This document shows, piece after piece, positions 9,640-20,583 of a stretch of 64,000 nt of DNA. A program made the position numbers and the translations under genes. The notes beneath the pieces are model-generated. The model ran no database searches and had not been told where the DNA came from. It saw only the letters and a program-made list of their open reading frames with translations. Source of the DNA: Astrothelium macrocarpum (Eukaryota; Ascomycota; Dothideomycetes; Trypetheliales; Trypetheliaceae); NCBI GenBank assembly GCA_021030915.1, contig JAGEMR010000113.1, positions 1-64,000 of the forward strand, written 5' to 3'. Each line of letters opens with the position of its first letter. Positions within the stretch are counted from its first letter, which is position 1.

Positions 9640-11948
9640 TCAAAACGACGGCATCGTGCAGTTCGTTGCATTATGTCCATCCTGCTCACACAGCGCACAC
9701 CACTCGTCCTCCTTTCCCAACACCTCCTCCTCCTCCTTCCCATCCACCACACCAACCTCCCCTCCCCCCCCTTTGCTATTCTCATTCATCTCCCTTCCCA
9801 CCCCTCCCTCATTCTCCGGCATCTTCGGACAAGACAAAATATCATGCTCCCCCTCCGTCTCACAAAACTCGCACCACAAACTACCCTCCTCCGTCGTCGA
9901 CGCCAGACTCTCCGCCTCAGGCGTCGGCTCCAGCTTCGACGCAGCGCCGCCCGCCACCGCGGCAGATGAGCGCTGCGACGCGGGCGCCTCGCGCCAGCTG
10001 ACGACGGTGCCGCGCGAGTCGCGCGCGGACGACCGCTTGTCGGCGAGCGTGGCGGCGTTGAGCGTGCGGTCCGACAGCACGCTGGCGCTGTTGCGCGCCG
10101 ACGACCGCAGCCGGTCGAGCTCGCGCTCCAGCTCGTCCTCGCGGAACGTCTTGCGCTCGACGAGGCCGCGGAGCTCTTCCTTTTCGCGCTCCAGGCGGTC
10201 GAGCTCGGCGCGAACATCCCTACGGTCGTCGTCGTGGGGGGCGACGCCGTTGGTTTTGGCGGTGGGCGTGCGGTCTTTGTCGGCTGTGGCGCGGGAAGGG
10301 CTGCTGCTGAAGTCCGACGGCCCCGAGCTGAGCGAGTGGATGATGGCTTTGAGGCCGCGGATTTCGTCGTCGCGCTGCTCGACTTCGCGGGAGCCTCCTC
10401 CGCCCGGGCTGAGGGGCGCGTCGATGGCCGCGCCCGCGCCTTTGAGCGCCGCCGCGGCTTTTTCGCGCTCGCGCCGGAGCTCGGAGCGGCCTCGTTCGAC
10501 CTCGCCGCGGAGGAATTCGACTTCGCCTCGTGCTTCTGCTTCTCCTCTGCGCGCGTCTTCGAGGCCTTCTTCGAGCTCTTGCACGAGTTCTTCTAGTTGT
10601 TTGAGCTGTTGTGCTACACTTTCTACGTCGTCTCTTCCTTCTTGTAGCTCTCGTATTTCTTGCAGGAGATCCTCAACGCGTTTTTCGTATACCCTCTCTG
10701 TCTCCGAGCTTGCCATCTCCAGGGTATCAATTGTACTTCGGAAGTCTGCACGATGCGCATCAAACTCTGCTGTCAACATCGAGATCTTGTCATTCTTCTC
10801 CCGAAGCAGAGATCGTAACTGCGCAGCATCTGCATCTTCGAATGCCGAAGCCGGAGCTCGAGATCGAGTGGGACTTGGCTGACCGCTGGGTAGCAGTGAT
10901 TGCAATTCTGCCAGGCTGCTTTCCATCTCTGCTAAACTTGCCGCTTGATCTTTAAGCTGCCGATCTCGATCCTCGAGTTTCTTTCTTAGCCGTTGAGCTT
11001 CGTCTCCGGAGCCAGAGCTGCGATTTGATCCTCTTGCTTGACCTACAGGTGTTGTTTCACCGTCTTCGTCAATTATATCGCGATGAGCTAGACGAGAGCC
11101 GTTGTTGCGTGAATACGGTCTTGGAGGACCTACACTGCGTGCTGCGGTACTGGTCGATCGCGGAGGAGCTGGGCTTGCTGTAAAGCGAGGTGTGCTTGTC
11201 CCGCCTCGTGGGCCAATTGATCCTGCGCGTGAAGGTGTGGGTTGTAAATTTGGTTGTTTTCTGAAAGGAGACTCTGGTCGGGGTAATGATGGTCTGGATT
11301 TCGGTTTGAGTTGTGGGCTAGGTGCTCTGGCGCCAGGGCCAACAGTTTGTGAGAATTTGGACATTGCGGGTGTCGGTGGTGTATAGGCATCATGGTCTTC
11401 TTTTGCGGGATTGAACTTGGCGAATGATGGTGTTGTAGGTGTGGGAGGGAAGGAGTCGACAGAAAAGATTGTGGAGGCACGTTTCGACGCTCGCTTGGTG
11501 GGTAAGAATATTCCAGCACCTGGTATGGTTGTGGTAAAATACCGCACACTGACGAATGAGCATATTTACAGCTTCGTAGATATGTCAAGGGTAACAATGA
11601 TTGGCGTACATACCCTTCTACGTCCCCATCATTCTTCCCCTTGACAGCGAATTGCCTGTCCAATTCGACGCCAGCAAAGAGACCAGCTTTGCCTTTCACA
11701 CTTCCTATGAATTTGACCACCCCCCACATGCCGCCAGGCACATCCACCGTGTCGCCAACCTCAAAACCCCCATCTGGACTGACAGCCATCTTGCTCGCAG
11801 GTGTTTGCGGTCCGGCGGTCAATGCGCTCAAGCTCTTCTGTCGTGCAAGCGTGGAATTGAGATGGAAATTTGGTGTGGACGCAGTGTTTATGCCCGGGTT
11901 GCCCAGGGAGGGCAGACGTTGCAGGCGGCGCGGAAATTGGAGAGTCAT
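9640..11948 (-). CDS. CLIP-170-like microtubule plus-end tracking protein (CAP-Gly)
   Basis: Two exons, 11614-11948 and 9640-11548, joined across a 65-bp GTATGT...CAG intron that splits the CAP-Gly domain; 747 residues. The start (MTLQFPRR) is the first methionine close to the domain. CAP-Gly spans about residues 64-130 and has the diagnostic GKNDG motif at 104-108. Basic, S/P/T-rich sequence follows, then a long coiled coil (about 300-560), and two CCHC zinc knuckles near the C-terminus (CEFC...H...C about 670-688; CALC...H...C about 730-742). This order matches CLIP-170/Tip1-type proteins, which bind microtubule plus ends and link them to dynein and polarity factors. The protein ends in phenylalanine after a knuckle, somewhat like CLIP-family tails. 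GC content and codon bias are higher in the coiled-coil part, which creates long spurious frames on the opposite strand. Confidence 0.93.
11549..11613 (-). other. Intron in CAP-Gly gene
   Basis: Donor GTATGT and acceptor CAG. Joining GG to T restores the codon and gives the conserved EGVRYF of the CAP-Gly fold. Confidence 0.9.
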
Positions 11949-12475
11949 TTTGTCTAAGTTGGCCTGGTGTCGGACCGGTACCGTTACACCTGATCTTGGT
12001 TGGCGGATGAACAACACGAGCACGGGTAGATGCGAGATGGGCTTTAGTAATAGTGAACCACGAGAAATGAACGGGATTGGACGATGAAACCGGATAGAGA
12101 TCGCGACATATCAAGACAGTGGAGCAAAGTAGGTTTCAGGGTGGTAGTGGGTGGAAGGATAACCCCCGCGAGTTCGAGTTGTTTTGTTTGGGTTGGGTAG
12201 GGATAAAGGAGAGTTCCCGCCTTCGTTTGCGCACCGACGCGTAGTTTACCATCGGCACGCAGGTCGGCACGTGATATAGTATATATTGGAAATGCCAGAA
12301 AATCTTTGTATTCCAAGACCTCAATGTTTCAATGTTTGATTGACAATGTTGATGCAAATTATTCATCACCCATCTAAAATATATTGCTTCAAAGAACAGA
12401 TTAACATGAATCGAACTGTCTATACAGTAGTCCAGAAACAGGCATACTCCTGTCTGACGACTACGTTTCCGGTGC
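11949..12475. other. Intergenic: promoter side of CAP-Gly gene
   Basis: Spacer of about 530 bp between two minus-strand genes. It holds the 5' region of the CAP-Gly gene and the 3' region of the hexose transporter. No further gene seen. Confidence 0.6.
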
Positions 12476-14267
12476 CTACGATGCCTCCTCGTCCATTGTG
12501 AGCGCACCCTTTTCAGTATGCTCATGCACGACACTCTTCTTCCTCATTGCTGCGTTTTCAATCTCTGCCAATGACTGTTGTCGTGCATTGGCATGAAGGT
12601 CCTGCACCTCCTGGAAAGATACGGTGGGACGGAAGTCCTTGGACTTCCAAGCCTTGCCGCATTTAGCATACAGTTCATCAACCTGTTCCAGAGACAGTCC
12701 CTTCGTCTCATAAATGAGGGCCCAAACGAAGAAGATGCAGATGAAGCAAGCGCTGCCCCAAACAAAAAAGACCTTGGGACCCAAGTCTGCGTTACCTTTG
12801 CCTGCATCAACCATGTAAGGTGTAGCATATGCGATAGCCCAGTTGAGCAGCCAGTTACTGTAGATGTTATTAGTACCTGTCAAAATCAATTGTGTTCAAT
12901 GATCGACTTACGATGCCGTTGTCATGGAAAGAGACTTGGCACGGGTCTTGAGAGGGAAAATCTCTCCTGTAACAACCCAAGCACATGGACCCCATGAGCA
13001 AGCAAAGAAGAAAATGTAAATGCAGACGAAAGCAATGAGAGCACGTTGAGCGGGCAAGTCTGTAGTACCAGCACCAGTACCTACGCCTCCAACGATGAAT
13101 TGGCAAACCACCATACCAATCGCGCCAAACAGCAGTAGTGGCCGTCGGCCCCATTTTTCCACTAGGTAGAGACCAGGGAAGGTTGAAGCGACATTGACAC
13201 AAGCTGTGATGACACTAGTGGTGAAAGAATTCTTGATACCGGAGTTTTGGAAGAACTGAGTTCCGTAGTAGAATATAAAATTTACCCCTGTAAGCTGTTG
13301 TAGAGCCTGAAGCAGGCATCCAGTTGCTAAGCGCTTGCCCAAGGTGCCTTTGAAACAGTCAATGTATGTGGCTTTGCCCAAGGAGAGTTCGTATTCATGA
13401 TTCGCCGTGATTTCCGCAAGCTCTTCAATCAAAGCAGGATGATCGACAGGAAGACGTCGAAGCCTGGAAAGGGATTTGGCGGCTTTTTCGGGTTGACCCC
13501 TCTTGACATACATGCGAGGAGTCTCGGGGAGGATCATGAGACCAGTGATAAGGATGATAGCCCAAGCAAACTGAACGGCAACAGGGATACGGTAGGAACC
13601 AGAATCGTTGCGTTTCCCAGTTGCATTATCGACAATTGCTGCAAGGAGAAGACCGATAGTAATAGCGAGCTGGTAGCTGCCCACAATGGTACCTCTGATC
13701 CATTTGGGGGAGACCTCAGATTGGTAAAGCGGGACTGACTCGAAATTAGTGTTGTCAAGAGATTCATGTGAATAAAATGCTCACTTAGGGCAGAAACCAA
13801 TCCGACACCAAATCCTGCGAAGAACCGGCCAGCAACGAATAGGGGAATACGGGTTGATGCGGTCTGGAGGATAACGCCGAAAATGAAGACGAAGCAAGAG
13901 ACGACCAGACCAAGCCGACGACCGACATAGTCACCCATAGGCGAGGCGCTCAGAGAGCCGAAGAATGTTCCTGCGGAAAGCAGAGACACAATCTCGGATT
14001 GCTGCGATGATGAAATGCCGGGTCCACCGGTTGTTTGATTAATTGCGCCAGTAGAAAACGAATTTAGCCAGTATTTCATCGTAATGATGCCACCAATGGT
14101 ACCAGTATCATATCTATTGGATTATGTTAGCAAATGAATCGAATCACGAGTCGACATGTCGTGACATACCCGTACAAAACACCGCCAAACGCAACAAACA
14201 TGCCGACCATGATGGCGGGCCACGCAGCACCCGCGACATGGTCGGGTTTCTGGAGCATGAAACCCAT
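12476..14267 (-). CDS. MFS hexose transporter / glucose-sensor-like
   Basis: Four exons: 14170-14267, 13785-14113, 12912-13734 and 12476-12857, summing to 543 residues. Introns are 50-56 bp with GTATGT, GTGAGC and GTAAGT donors; the last uses a TACTAAT branch point. The N-terminus GGVLYGYDTGTIGG is the first helix of the sugar-porter family, followed by MGDYVGRRLG, VPLYQSEVSPKWIRG-type loops (IPLYQSEV here), LPETPRMYVKRGQ, QQLTGVNFIFYYG and ETKGLSLEQVDELYAK, all sugar-porter signatures in correct order; twelve hydrophobic helices are visible. The NATGKRNDSGSYRIPVAVQF loop is like that of Neurospora RCO-3 and other fungal high-affinity glucose carriers or sensors, so a monosaccharide substrate is likely. 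The cytosolic tail is about 60 residues, too short to prove sensor function. A start 19 codons upstream (14324) is possible but less likely. Confidence 0.93.
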
Positions 14268-16170
14268 GTTGAGAAAACGGCTATGCAGGAACGCGACAGA
14301 ACGAAAGTCGTGACCTGGAAACACAGGATTCGCTTTCCCACAGAGAAAGAAAAGGGGGCGGGATGTTCAGGTCTCAATGTTGGAGATTCCTTGCCATCAC
14401 GAGGGGAAAGCAGATCATTTATGGCCATTTTCAAAAAGCCACTCCCTCCCCAAGCCGTGGCCTCCCAAAAGCAAATTCTTCGGGGATTGGGTCTTCTTAG
14501 CGCAGTCCGGGGATCCTTAGCATTGAGCGGACGGCGGGGGTTTCTAGACTCTTGGCATAACGCCGGTTGGCTTTAGCGACGGCTGGGATATGGTCGTGTG
14601 ATTCGAGAGCGAGCTGGCGGGATCTGGAGAGCACGCCAATGGCAGACCGTTTCCCAGAAGACGTAGAACGCTAGAAGAGTCTGGAGAAGCCCAGGTCCGG
14701 TTTGATTGGCCGAAGATTGGCTAGCGAACGACGAAGGAGGCGGCGTACATCCCGACGCAGGACGTTGTTAGTCTGCCAGCAGGTGAATGCCTCCGGTGTG
14801 GTATGTTGGTACCGTTGAGAATTATTTGGAAAGACAGAGAGAGAACCATAGTGACGAAAACGAACAAAAAATGCAGTGAATAACTGTGGAAATTGGAGAT
14901 TACAAAGGCCTACAAACTAGGCAGGCAATACCCAAAGATTAGGTGCGGCTTTGCATCCAGGATAGCGTTGAGAGAGATCTGAAATACCGGTACCTTCTTT
15001 CGCCCTGAATTTGGTTGCATTACGCACGTTCATGACGGGGATTTGCCGTGCTAGCCCCTCATTGGATCAAGGGTGCCCAAACTGTGGGGATCTCAGCTCC
15101 CAGGATACCTGGTAGCTGGTGCTTCATTGGACCAGGCCTGGCGAGGCTATCTGATGTCCTGCCGCTCCATGTGGCGGCTGAGAGATGACATGTGATGACA
15201 TGGGATACGAATCGCACCCATTAGGTAACTGTGCAGCACAGAGATGGACGGAGGAAGAAGAGTTGGGATGCCACTCCGTACGGATGGCGCAGGTCGCACG
15301 AGAGAGCGGGCAAGCCAAATTACGGCAAAGGTGAAGTTTAGGGTTAGTGAGCCGCTCGGACGGATCCGGTCTCGGCTTGGCTCTAATGCAAGCCCTGTGA
15401 AAATTATTCTTCTCAGCTTCCAGAACTTTTCCGTGTTGGGGCTGGTCGGACCGAAGCTTGCAGCGTCTGGATTCCGAAATCTTGTGCGACCAAAGCACCG
15501 AAAGAGCACTTGCACTAGACAGCATGACAGTCAGCAACAGCTTCCGGGATAATCCGTATTCCGTCTTTCGCAATGAACCTTGAAGGCTCCAAAGCTGGCC
15601 TAGTGAATGCCAATGCGCTGTTTTCTGTCAGACCAGCAATCACAAAGCAGGGAGCACCTCAGTCTGTTTTTCGTACCGAGAATCAGTCCGGTACATTTTT
15701 AGCTGATGCCTCGTGTAGATGATGACGGATATCTTCGTGAGCCAATCTCCAGTAGATGATGAGCACTTTCAAACACGACCATGAATACCCACGTGAGGCA
15801 ATCCTTGATAGATCAACAGCATTTCTATAGCACGAGAATGAGTTTTTACATGAGGATGCGGGAACAGCACACAATAGGTACATGATGTAATCTCCAATAT
15901 ATCCAAGGAAGAAGTTAGACTGAAGCTAGTGCAGCTGAATATGAAAGAGTAAGAGTTCGCGAGAATGCATGAACCTTCTTTCCGGAGCGCAATCAATAGG
16001 TACATGAGGTAATCTCCAACAGATCAAAGGGAGTTCAGGGGCAAGCGAAAGGTTACTTATACGTGGAATTTGTAATCACTCAATTGTGGAGACTTAATTT
16101 TGCAGATGAGTTCAATTGATTCAGTCTAAGCTAATTAATCCTCGAATATGAGGTCGTGGCACCCCCCCAA
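14268..16170. other. 1.9 kb intergenic, promoter of hexose transporter
   Basis: Contains the upstream region of the transporter gene. Frames at 15124-15573 overlap on both strands and carry no recognisable motif. Between 15737 and 16030 a degenerate unit, TGAGGYAATCTCCANNAGATSA, recurs about four times; it is listed separately. Confidence 0.55.
15737..16030. repeat. Dispersed short direct repeats
   Basis: Related copies begin near 15737 (GTGAGCCAATCTCCAGTAGA), 15793 (GTGAGGCAATCCTTGATAGA), 15880 (CATGATGTAATCTCCAATAT) and 16000 (CATGAGGTAATCTCCAACAG). The last two are also preceded by the same CAATAGGTA. Spacing is irregular (56, 87 and 120 bp). They could be a decayed minisatellite or regulatory sites. 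Confidence 0.55.
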
Positions 16171-16617
16171 TCAAATAAACTTCCTATGCGGAAGCATGTG
16201 GTTCTCGACCTGGCGCAAGGTCTGCGCCATCTCTGCCTCCAGGAGCTGCAGCTTGAAGGCGACTTCCTCCACTGGCGTGTCGCAGCCACGGAGACCGATA
16301 AATTTGCCCACCTTCCTGCGCTTGACCTCTACTTTCATGGCATTCCCCTCGGTAGTAGATGACAGGCGAGCAAAAAACGCCTTGTCCCAATTCATCGGCG
16401 CTGGATACCACTGCGTGTTTTCGGTGGGGGTCGATTGGTCGTAAAAGTGTGCGATATTGTCGAGCTGCTGCTCAGTGAGCAGATGGTATTGAAGGATGGT
16501 CTTTGGGAAATCGGGAGCTGGAGGTCCACAAGTTGGAATGACGTAGAATGGGCGGATGGTAAGTTGGAGCTGCTCGATCTTCTTGGCGAGAGCTGGGTTA
16601 CGATTGGCGGGGGCCAT
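16171..16617 (-). CDS. Small conserved-looking hypothetical protein
   Basis: A 148-residue frame starting at MAPANRN (an in-frame methionine four codons upstream is possible). I do not recognise a domain. It has a hydrophilic helical N-terminus (LAKKIEQLQLTIRPFY), a proline-rich turn (IPTCGPPAPDFPKTILQY), a segment LTEQQLDNIAHFYDQ, a tryptophan-rich middle (QWYPAPMNW), and a basic stretch KVEVKRRKVGKFIGLRGCD before a C-terminal helix (FKLQLLEAEMAQTLRQVE). No signal peptide or membrane helix is seen, so it is probably cytosolic or nuclear. The balanced amino-acid composition and its good position, divergent from dUTPase, argue for a real gene. Confidence 0.6.
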   Translation of the reverse strand: MAPANRNPALAKKIEQLQLTIRPFYVIPTCGPPAPDFPKTILQYHLLTEQQLDNIAHFYDQSTPTENTQWYPAPMNWDKAFFARLSSTTEGNAMKVEVKRRKVGKFIGLRGCDTPVEEVAFKLQLLEAEMAQTLRQVENHMLPHRKFI

Positions 16618-17416
16618 AGTTAATCGCAATTGAGGATTTGTAAAGAATCAGAATGGAGCTTGGCAATCTTAGATTAGATTGAATAGAAGGAGATGATGAG
16701 AGAACGTAGGATATCTTGCGACCAGCGTAGATATTTGAAAGAGGAAGTAAGAGTGGAAGAAGTCTGAAGTACGAAGTCTAAACGAAAGTCTCTGGTCAGA
16801 TTGTGAACAAGAAATGGCTGGAAAATGCTGATGGGATGTGTGAGAACCAGCACAACGCTCTGCGGATGAGTATTGGAACTTCTTGATCCCTACCTTCTTC
16901 GGAGCGAAGATTGAGTGGCGTTCGCAACCTTTCACGGGAAACAAAGAAACTTGCTACTGCTTGGTAGGTCTCGATTTCCACAACCCTTCTTTATCACACA
17001 TAGCAATGATCTCAAAGAGTGATATTGGATTGAAGATTGACTCAACAAAGGAAAAATTACTCATTTGCACCGTTTGAAATGTATGTATTGCTACGATACA
17101 GATGCATGCTTAGCTTTGATTAATCCAGCGTGTTCTATCTGAGTCGTGACCATAAAGCAGTGAGTCAAAGCCAGTTCATGGCCAGATAGGACACACTGCA
17201 ATGGCTAGGAAGTAGTGTGCATGATTACTGTGGATTGATATTCATAATCAGCTGGCGTGACATTGAAGTGTGATGTGTGCGGAGGGAGGAAAACTACCTA
17301 AGAGCCACTCGTCGGAGAACTTCCGCCCGACACCGAGCTAAAACGCGTGCGTCGCGTCCTTGCCAAAACAGCGCGTTGCATTGCATCTCTACTAATTTTG
17401 CAGCATCACATGTACA
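16618..17416. other. Divergent promoter region
   Basis: About 800 bp between the small unknown gene (minus) and dUTPase (plus). No extra gene seen. Confidence 0.6.
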
Positions 17417-18306
17417 ATGGATAACGGTACCGGCACACCAGCTCCAATTCACGATCCTCCCTCCCTGCCAGCATCGCCGCTCCCAAAACGCACGAAAGTC
17501 ATTGAACCCGCTGCAAATCTTTCTGTTGCAGGTAAATAATCATACCTTTATCTACATAACCCCATTCACAGCATGACGGTTTTTGATGCGTAAAATCACT
17601 GTCACATATTCTGACACAGACACCATAGGGACTCAGGATACCTCTCGCACCGCAACACCTACTCCTGCTGCCCATCCTCTCATCGCTGCAGCTCAGCCCA
17701 CCATGGCGACCACCAATGGCACAACCTCAGTATCATCCTCAATCATAACCGCCGACCCAATCACCGTACCATCACTTCAAGTCAAGCTGCTCTCAGAAAA
17801 GGGAAAAGCACCCACACGAGGCAGTGCATTTGCCGCAGGATACGATATTTACAGTGCACAAGACACAACAGTGCCCGCACGAGGCAAAGCTCTAGTAGAC
17901 ACGGACATTGCCATTGCCGTGCCGGCAGGAACCTGTGAGTCGTTTGCTTCCCAATGCCACCTCAGATGGTTGATCGGATAGAGTCATGAATAGCTGACTG
18001 ATGCGTACGTGCTCCACAGATGGACGAGTCGCACCTCGATCGGGTCTCGCAGTCAAGCACTCGATCACGACCGGCGCAGGCGTCATTGATGCAGACTACC
18101 GCGGCCAACTCAAAGTCGTGTTGTTCAATCTTGGCGATAGCGACTTCGAGATCAAACAAGGCGACCGGATTGCGCAATTGGTGCTGGAGCGCATCGTCAC
18201 CCCGGAAGTTGCTGTGGTGGCCGAGCTCGAGGAGAGCGTGAGGGGAGGAGGAGGGTTTGGAAGCACAGGGGGATTTGGGGAGACAAAAGTTACGAATGTC
18301 CTTTGA
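17417..18306 (+). CDS. DUT1: dUTP diphosphatase (dUTPase)
   Basis: Three exons: 17417-17531, 17620-17934 and 18020-18306, giving 238 residues; introns of 88 and 85 bp (donors GTAAAT and GTGAGT). All five motifs of the trimeric dUTPase family are present in order: AGYDIYSAQD (111-120), GRVAPRSGLA (145-154), GAGVIDADYRGQL (162-174) with the catalytic aspartate and uracil-stacking tyrosine, GDRIAQLVLERI (191-202), and the glycine-rich GGGGFGSTGGFG tail arm (219-230). The enzyme hydrolyses dUTP to dUMP and pyrophosphate, keeping uracil out of DNA and feeding dTMP synthesis. The first 90 residues are a low-complexity S/T/A/P extension not needed for catalysis. If translation instead started at MATTNG (residue 67) a shorter form would result. 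Intron 2 lies just before motif II. Confidence 0.95.
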
Positions 18307-18824
18307 ATTAACCGCTTAGTAGTAAGCAGGACATCCGGTCGGAGTTCAGCGGGGATACATATACGGTCTCAAAATCCCTGTACATCATGTAGACTTGCTA
18401 ATGCTTCCAAATATCAAACCAAGATTTTCGCTCAATCACTTTCAAAGGTGGGTTGATGGGCATCGGTCGATCATCGTCCCTTTCCGGTCTGCCATCGCCC
18501 TGTTTTTGTTATGGTATTAAAGCACTTTTGACGTGCAGTCAAGAATTAAATTTGAATTAAGATACAACTGCAATAAAGCTCTTTCACTGCTGAGTTATGG
18601 TAGAGAGATTCTGGTACATTGGTGGAGCTCTGTTTACGAGGCTGCCCCACCAACGTCATTATCCATCTTTACAAGAATTTTGAATCACCGGAACTTTTTT
18701 CCTTGCTTACGTCCATTAGTACACCGCCTTCCTCTCATTTTTGGAGTGATACCAATGCTGGCTGAAAGGTAATACAGCTTGGAGGTTGCTGCTCAGCAAC
18801 CAAAGCAACAGAAATTCAGTAATA
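18307..18824. other. Intergenic, no gene seen
   Basis: Spacer of about 520 bp between two plus-strand genes; promoter of pyridoxal kinase and 3' region of dUTPase. Confidence 0.6.
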
Positions 18825-20255
18825 ATGTCAGAACCGGCGGTCCCCGAGACTCGAGTTCTTGCCATTGCCAGCCATGTAAGGATAGAGGCGCCTCCGGATT
18901 GATGCTCGAAACTAACTAGTGCAAAGGTCGTCCATGGGTGAGCAGACATGATAAGGCAACGTTGACAGACTTATACTGAGAGCAATTCAGATATGTCGGA
19001 AATACCATGGCAACCTTTGTCATGCAATCCCTCGGATGCGAGGTATCGGCAATCAATACCGTAGACTTCAGTAAGCCTTTTTGATCGACTCTATATAGTC
19101 TATTCATCTGGTTTTAACGCTCGGATATGAAGGCAATCACACTGCGTATAAACGATTCAAAGGCCGTAAAACGCCAGCGGAAGAAATCACCAATCTTTAC
19201 CAAGGGTTAAAGCAATCATATCTGAATGATTTTGATGTCATGCTATCTGGGTATATGGCGAGTGCAGAGGTAGTGGAAGCAGTTGGAAAGATTGGACGAG
19301 ACCTCAAGTTTGAAGCTGGCACGAAACCAGGCTCGTTCTTTTGGGGTATTCATTGAGAATGCTAATGATCAAGAGCGACATATTAATGAGCAGATAGTGC
19401 TCGATCCTGTCATGGGCGATAACGGCAAATTATACGTCAGCGAGGATGTAGTGCCTGCATACAAGAATATCATCAACCAGGCCGATATGATTTTACCGAA
19501 CCAGTTTGAGGCGGAGTGAGTAAGCGATCTCCTTGCGTTGATTTGCATCGCAGTATAAGTGAGTCGGTTAAGGACTGACAGTCACTGTGTAGAGTCCTCT
19601 CAGGAGTCAAGATAACAGACATTCCCTCTATTGTCGAAGCCATCTCAGTACTACACAAAACCTACCTCATCCCCCACGTCATGATCACATCCCTCCACCT
19701 CGACTCTGGAACCGGCAAATTCACTTCGAACTCCAAAACCCTAACCGTCATCGGGTCCACCGCCCGCAAAGGTACGGCAACTCAATCCCATCTAATCGCA
19801 ATGCTCTCACTACTAACCACGTACACCCTGTAGATCACACACCTCGCCTCTTCCAAATTTCCGTCCCCGCCCTCCCCATCTTCTTCTCCGGCACAGGCGA
19901 CATGCTCGCTGCGCTCACTGTCGCCCGCTTCCGCGCCGCCATCCACGCCGCCTCTCTCAGCACCACTCCGCGCTGGCAATCGCCCGACTCTATCACCGCC
20001 ACGTCCCTGCCGCTCGCACACGCAGCGGCGCAGGTGCTGGCGTCGATGCATGCCGTGCTGCGCAAGACGCTGGCGATGCGTGACGAGGAGGTGCAGGCGC
20101 TGAAGGGCAAGGTGATGGGCGAGGACGAGATGAAGCTGAGGGAGGTGAAGGCTGCGGAGGTTAGGGTGGTGAGATGTGTGGGCGATTTGAGGGAACCGGT
20201 GGAGGTGGAGAAGTTTGTGGCGACGGAGCTGCATGTGGACGAGGAGGGGGAATAG
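18825..20255 (+). CDS. Pyridoxal kinase
   Basis: Seven exons by my reading: 18825-18875, 18927-18937 (11 nt), 18991-19070, 19133-19345, 19398-19515, 19593-19771 and 19834-20255; total 1074 nt, 357 residues. The joined protein begins MSEPAVPETRVLAIASHVVHGYVGN, continues with GCEVSAINTVDFSNHTAYK, has VLDPVMGDNGKLYVSEDVV and ADMILPNQFEAE, and ends with the ribokinase-fold anion-hole motif FFSGTGDMLAAL (GTGD about 237-240). These are the substrate-binding and catalytic motifs of eukaryotic pyridoxal kinase, which phosphorylates vitamin B6 vitamers with ATP to supply PLP. The 11-nt exon encodes most of VVHG and is required for the frame. Exon 5 uses acceptor GATAG rather than an earlier GCAG, again forced by frame and family conservation. 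The last exon is markedly GC-rich. Confidence 0.93.
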
Positions 20256-20583
20256 AGAGTATACACATCAGGTCTGTAAAGCTAAAAGTGCAGAAGACAT
20301 GGCAAAACATCTGCCAATGTATAGTGTAACTTTTCAACGTAATGATGATCCCTGAAAGCACGGCCCAGAAGCCTAATCAGCCTAGCCGGGTTCTAACGAC
20401 AATTTGGACAAGTCTTGAGCGTGTTAAAAGCCAACGAGCTCGAGTCCAAACTCCAACCCGAGCAAATTCTTACCCAGTCCTCTCCGCAGACCGACATTCA
20501 CTCTCCTCAACAAACTCCCTAAGACAAGGGTGATCGCGCTGAGAAGCGCAGCGAGAATGCGGGTCCATCGAACAAGTCGAGTT
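20256..20583. other. Convergent 3' spacer
   Basis: About 330 bp between the stops of pyridoxal kinase (plus) and the HET-domain gene (minus). No gene seen. Confidence 0.6.

Noticed and set aside
9467..10882. 471-codon plus-strand frame, very Ser/Arg-rich
   Set aside because: It is antisense to the coiled-coil exon of the CAP-Gly gene; its S/R-rich text mirrors the E/L-rich codons of the real gene.
15124..15573. Overlapping frames of 100-150 codons on both strands
   Set aside because: All frames are open together, no motif is recognised, and no splice pattern supports any of them.
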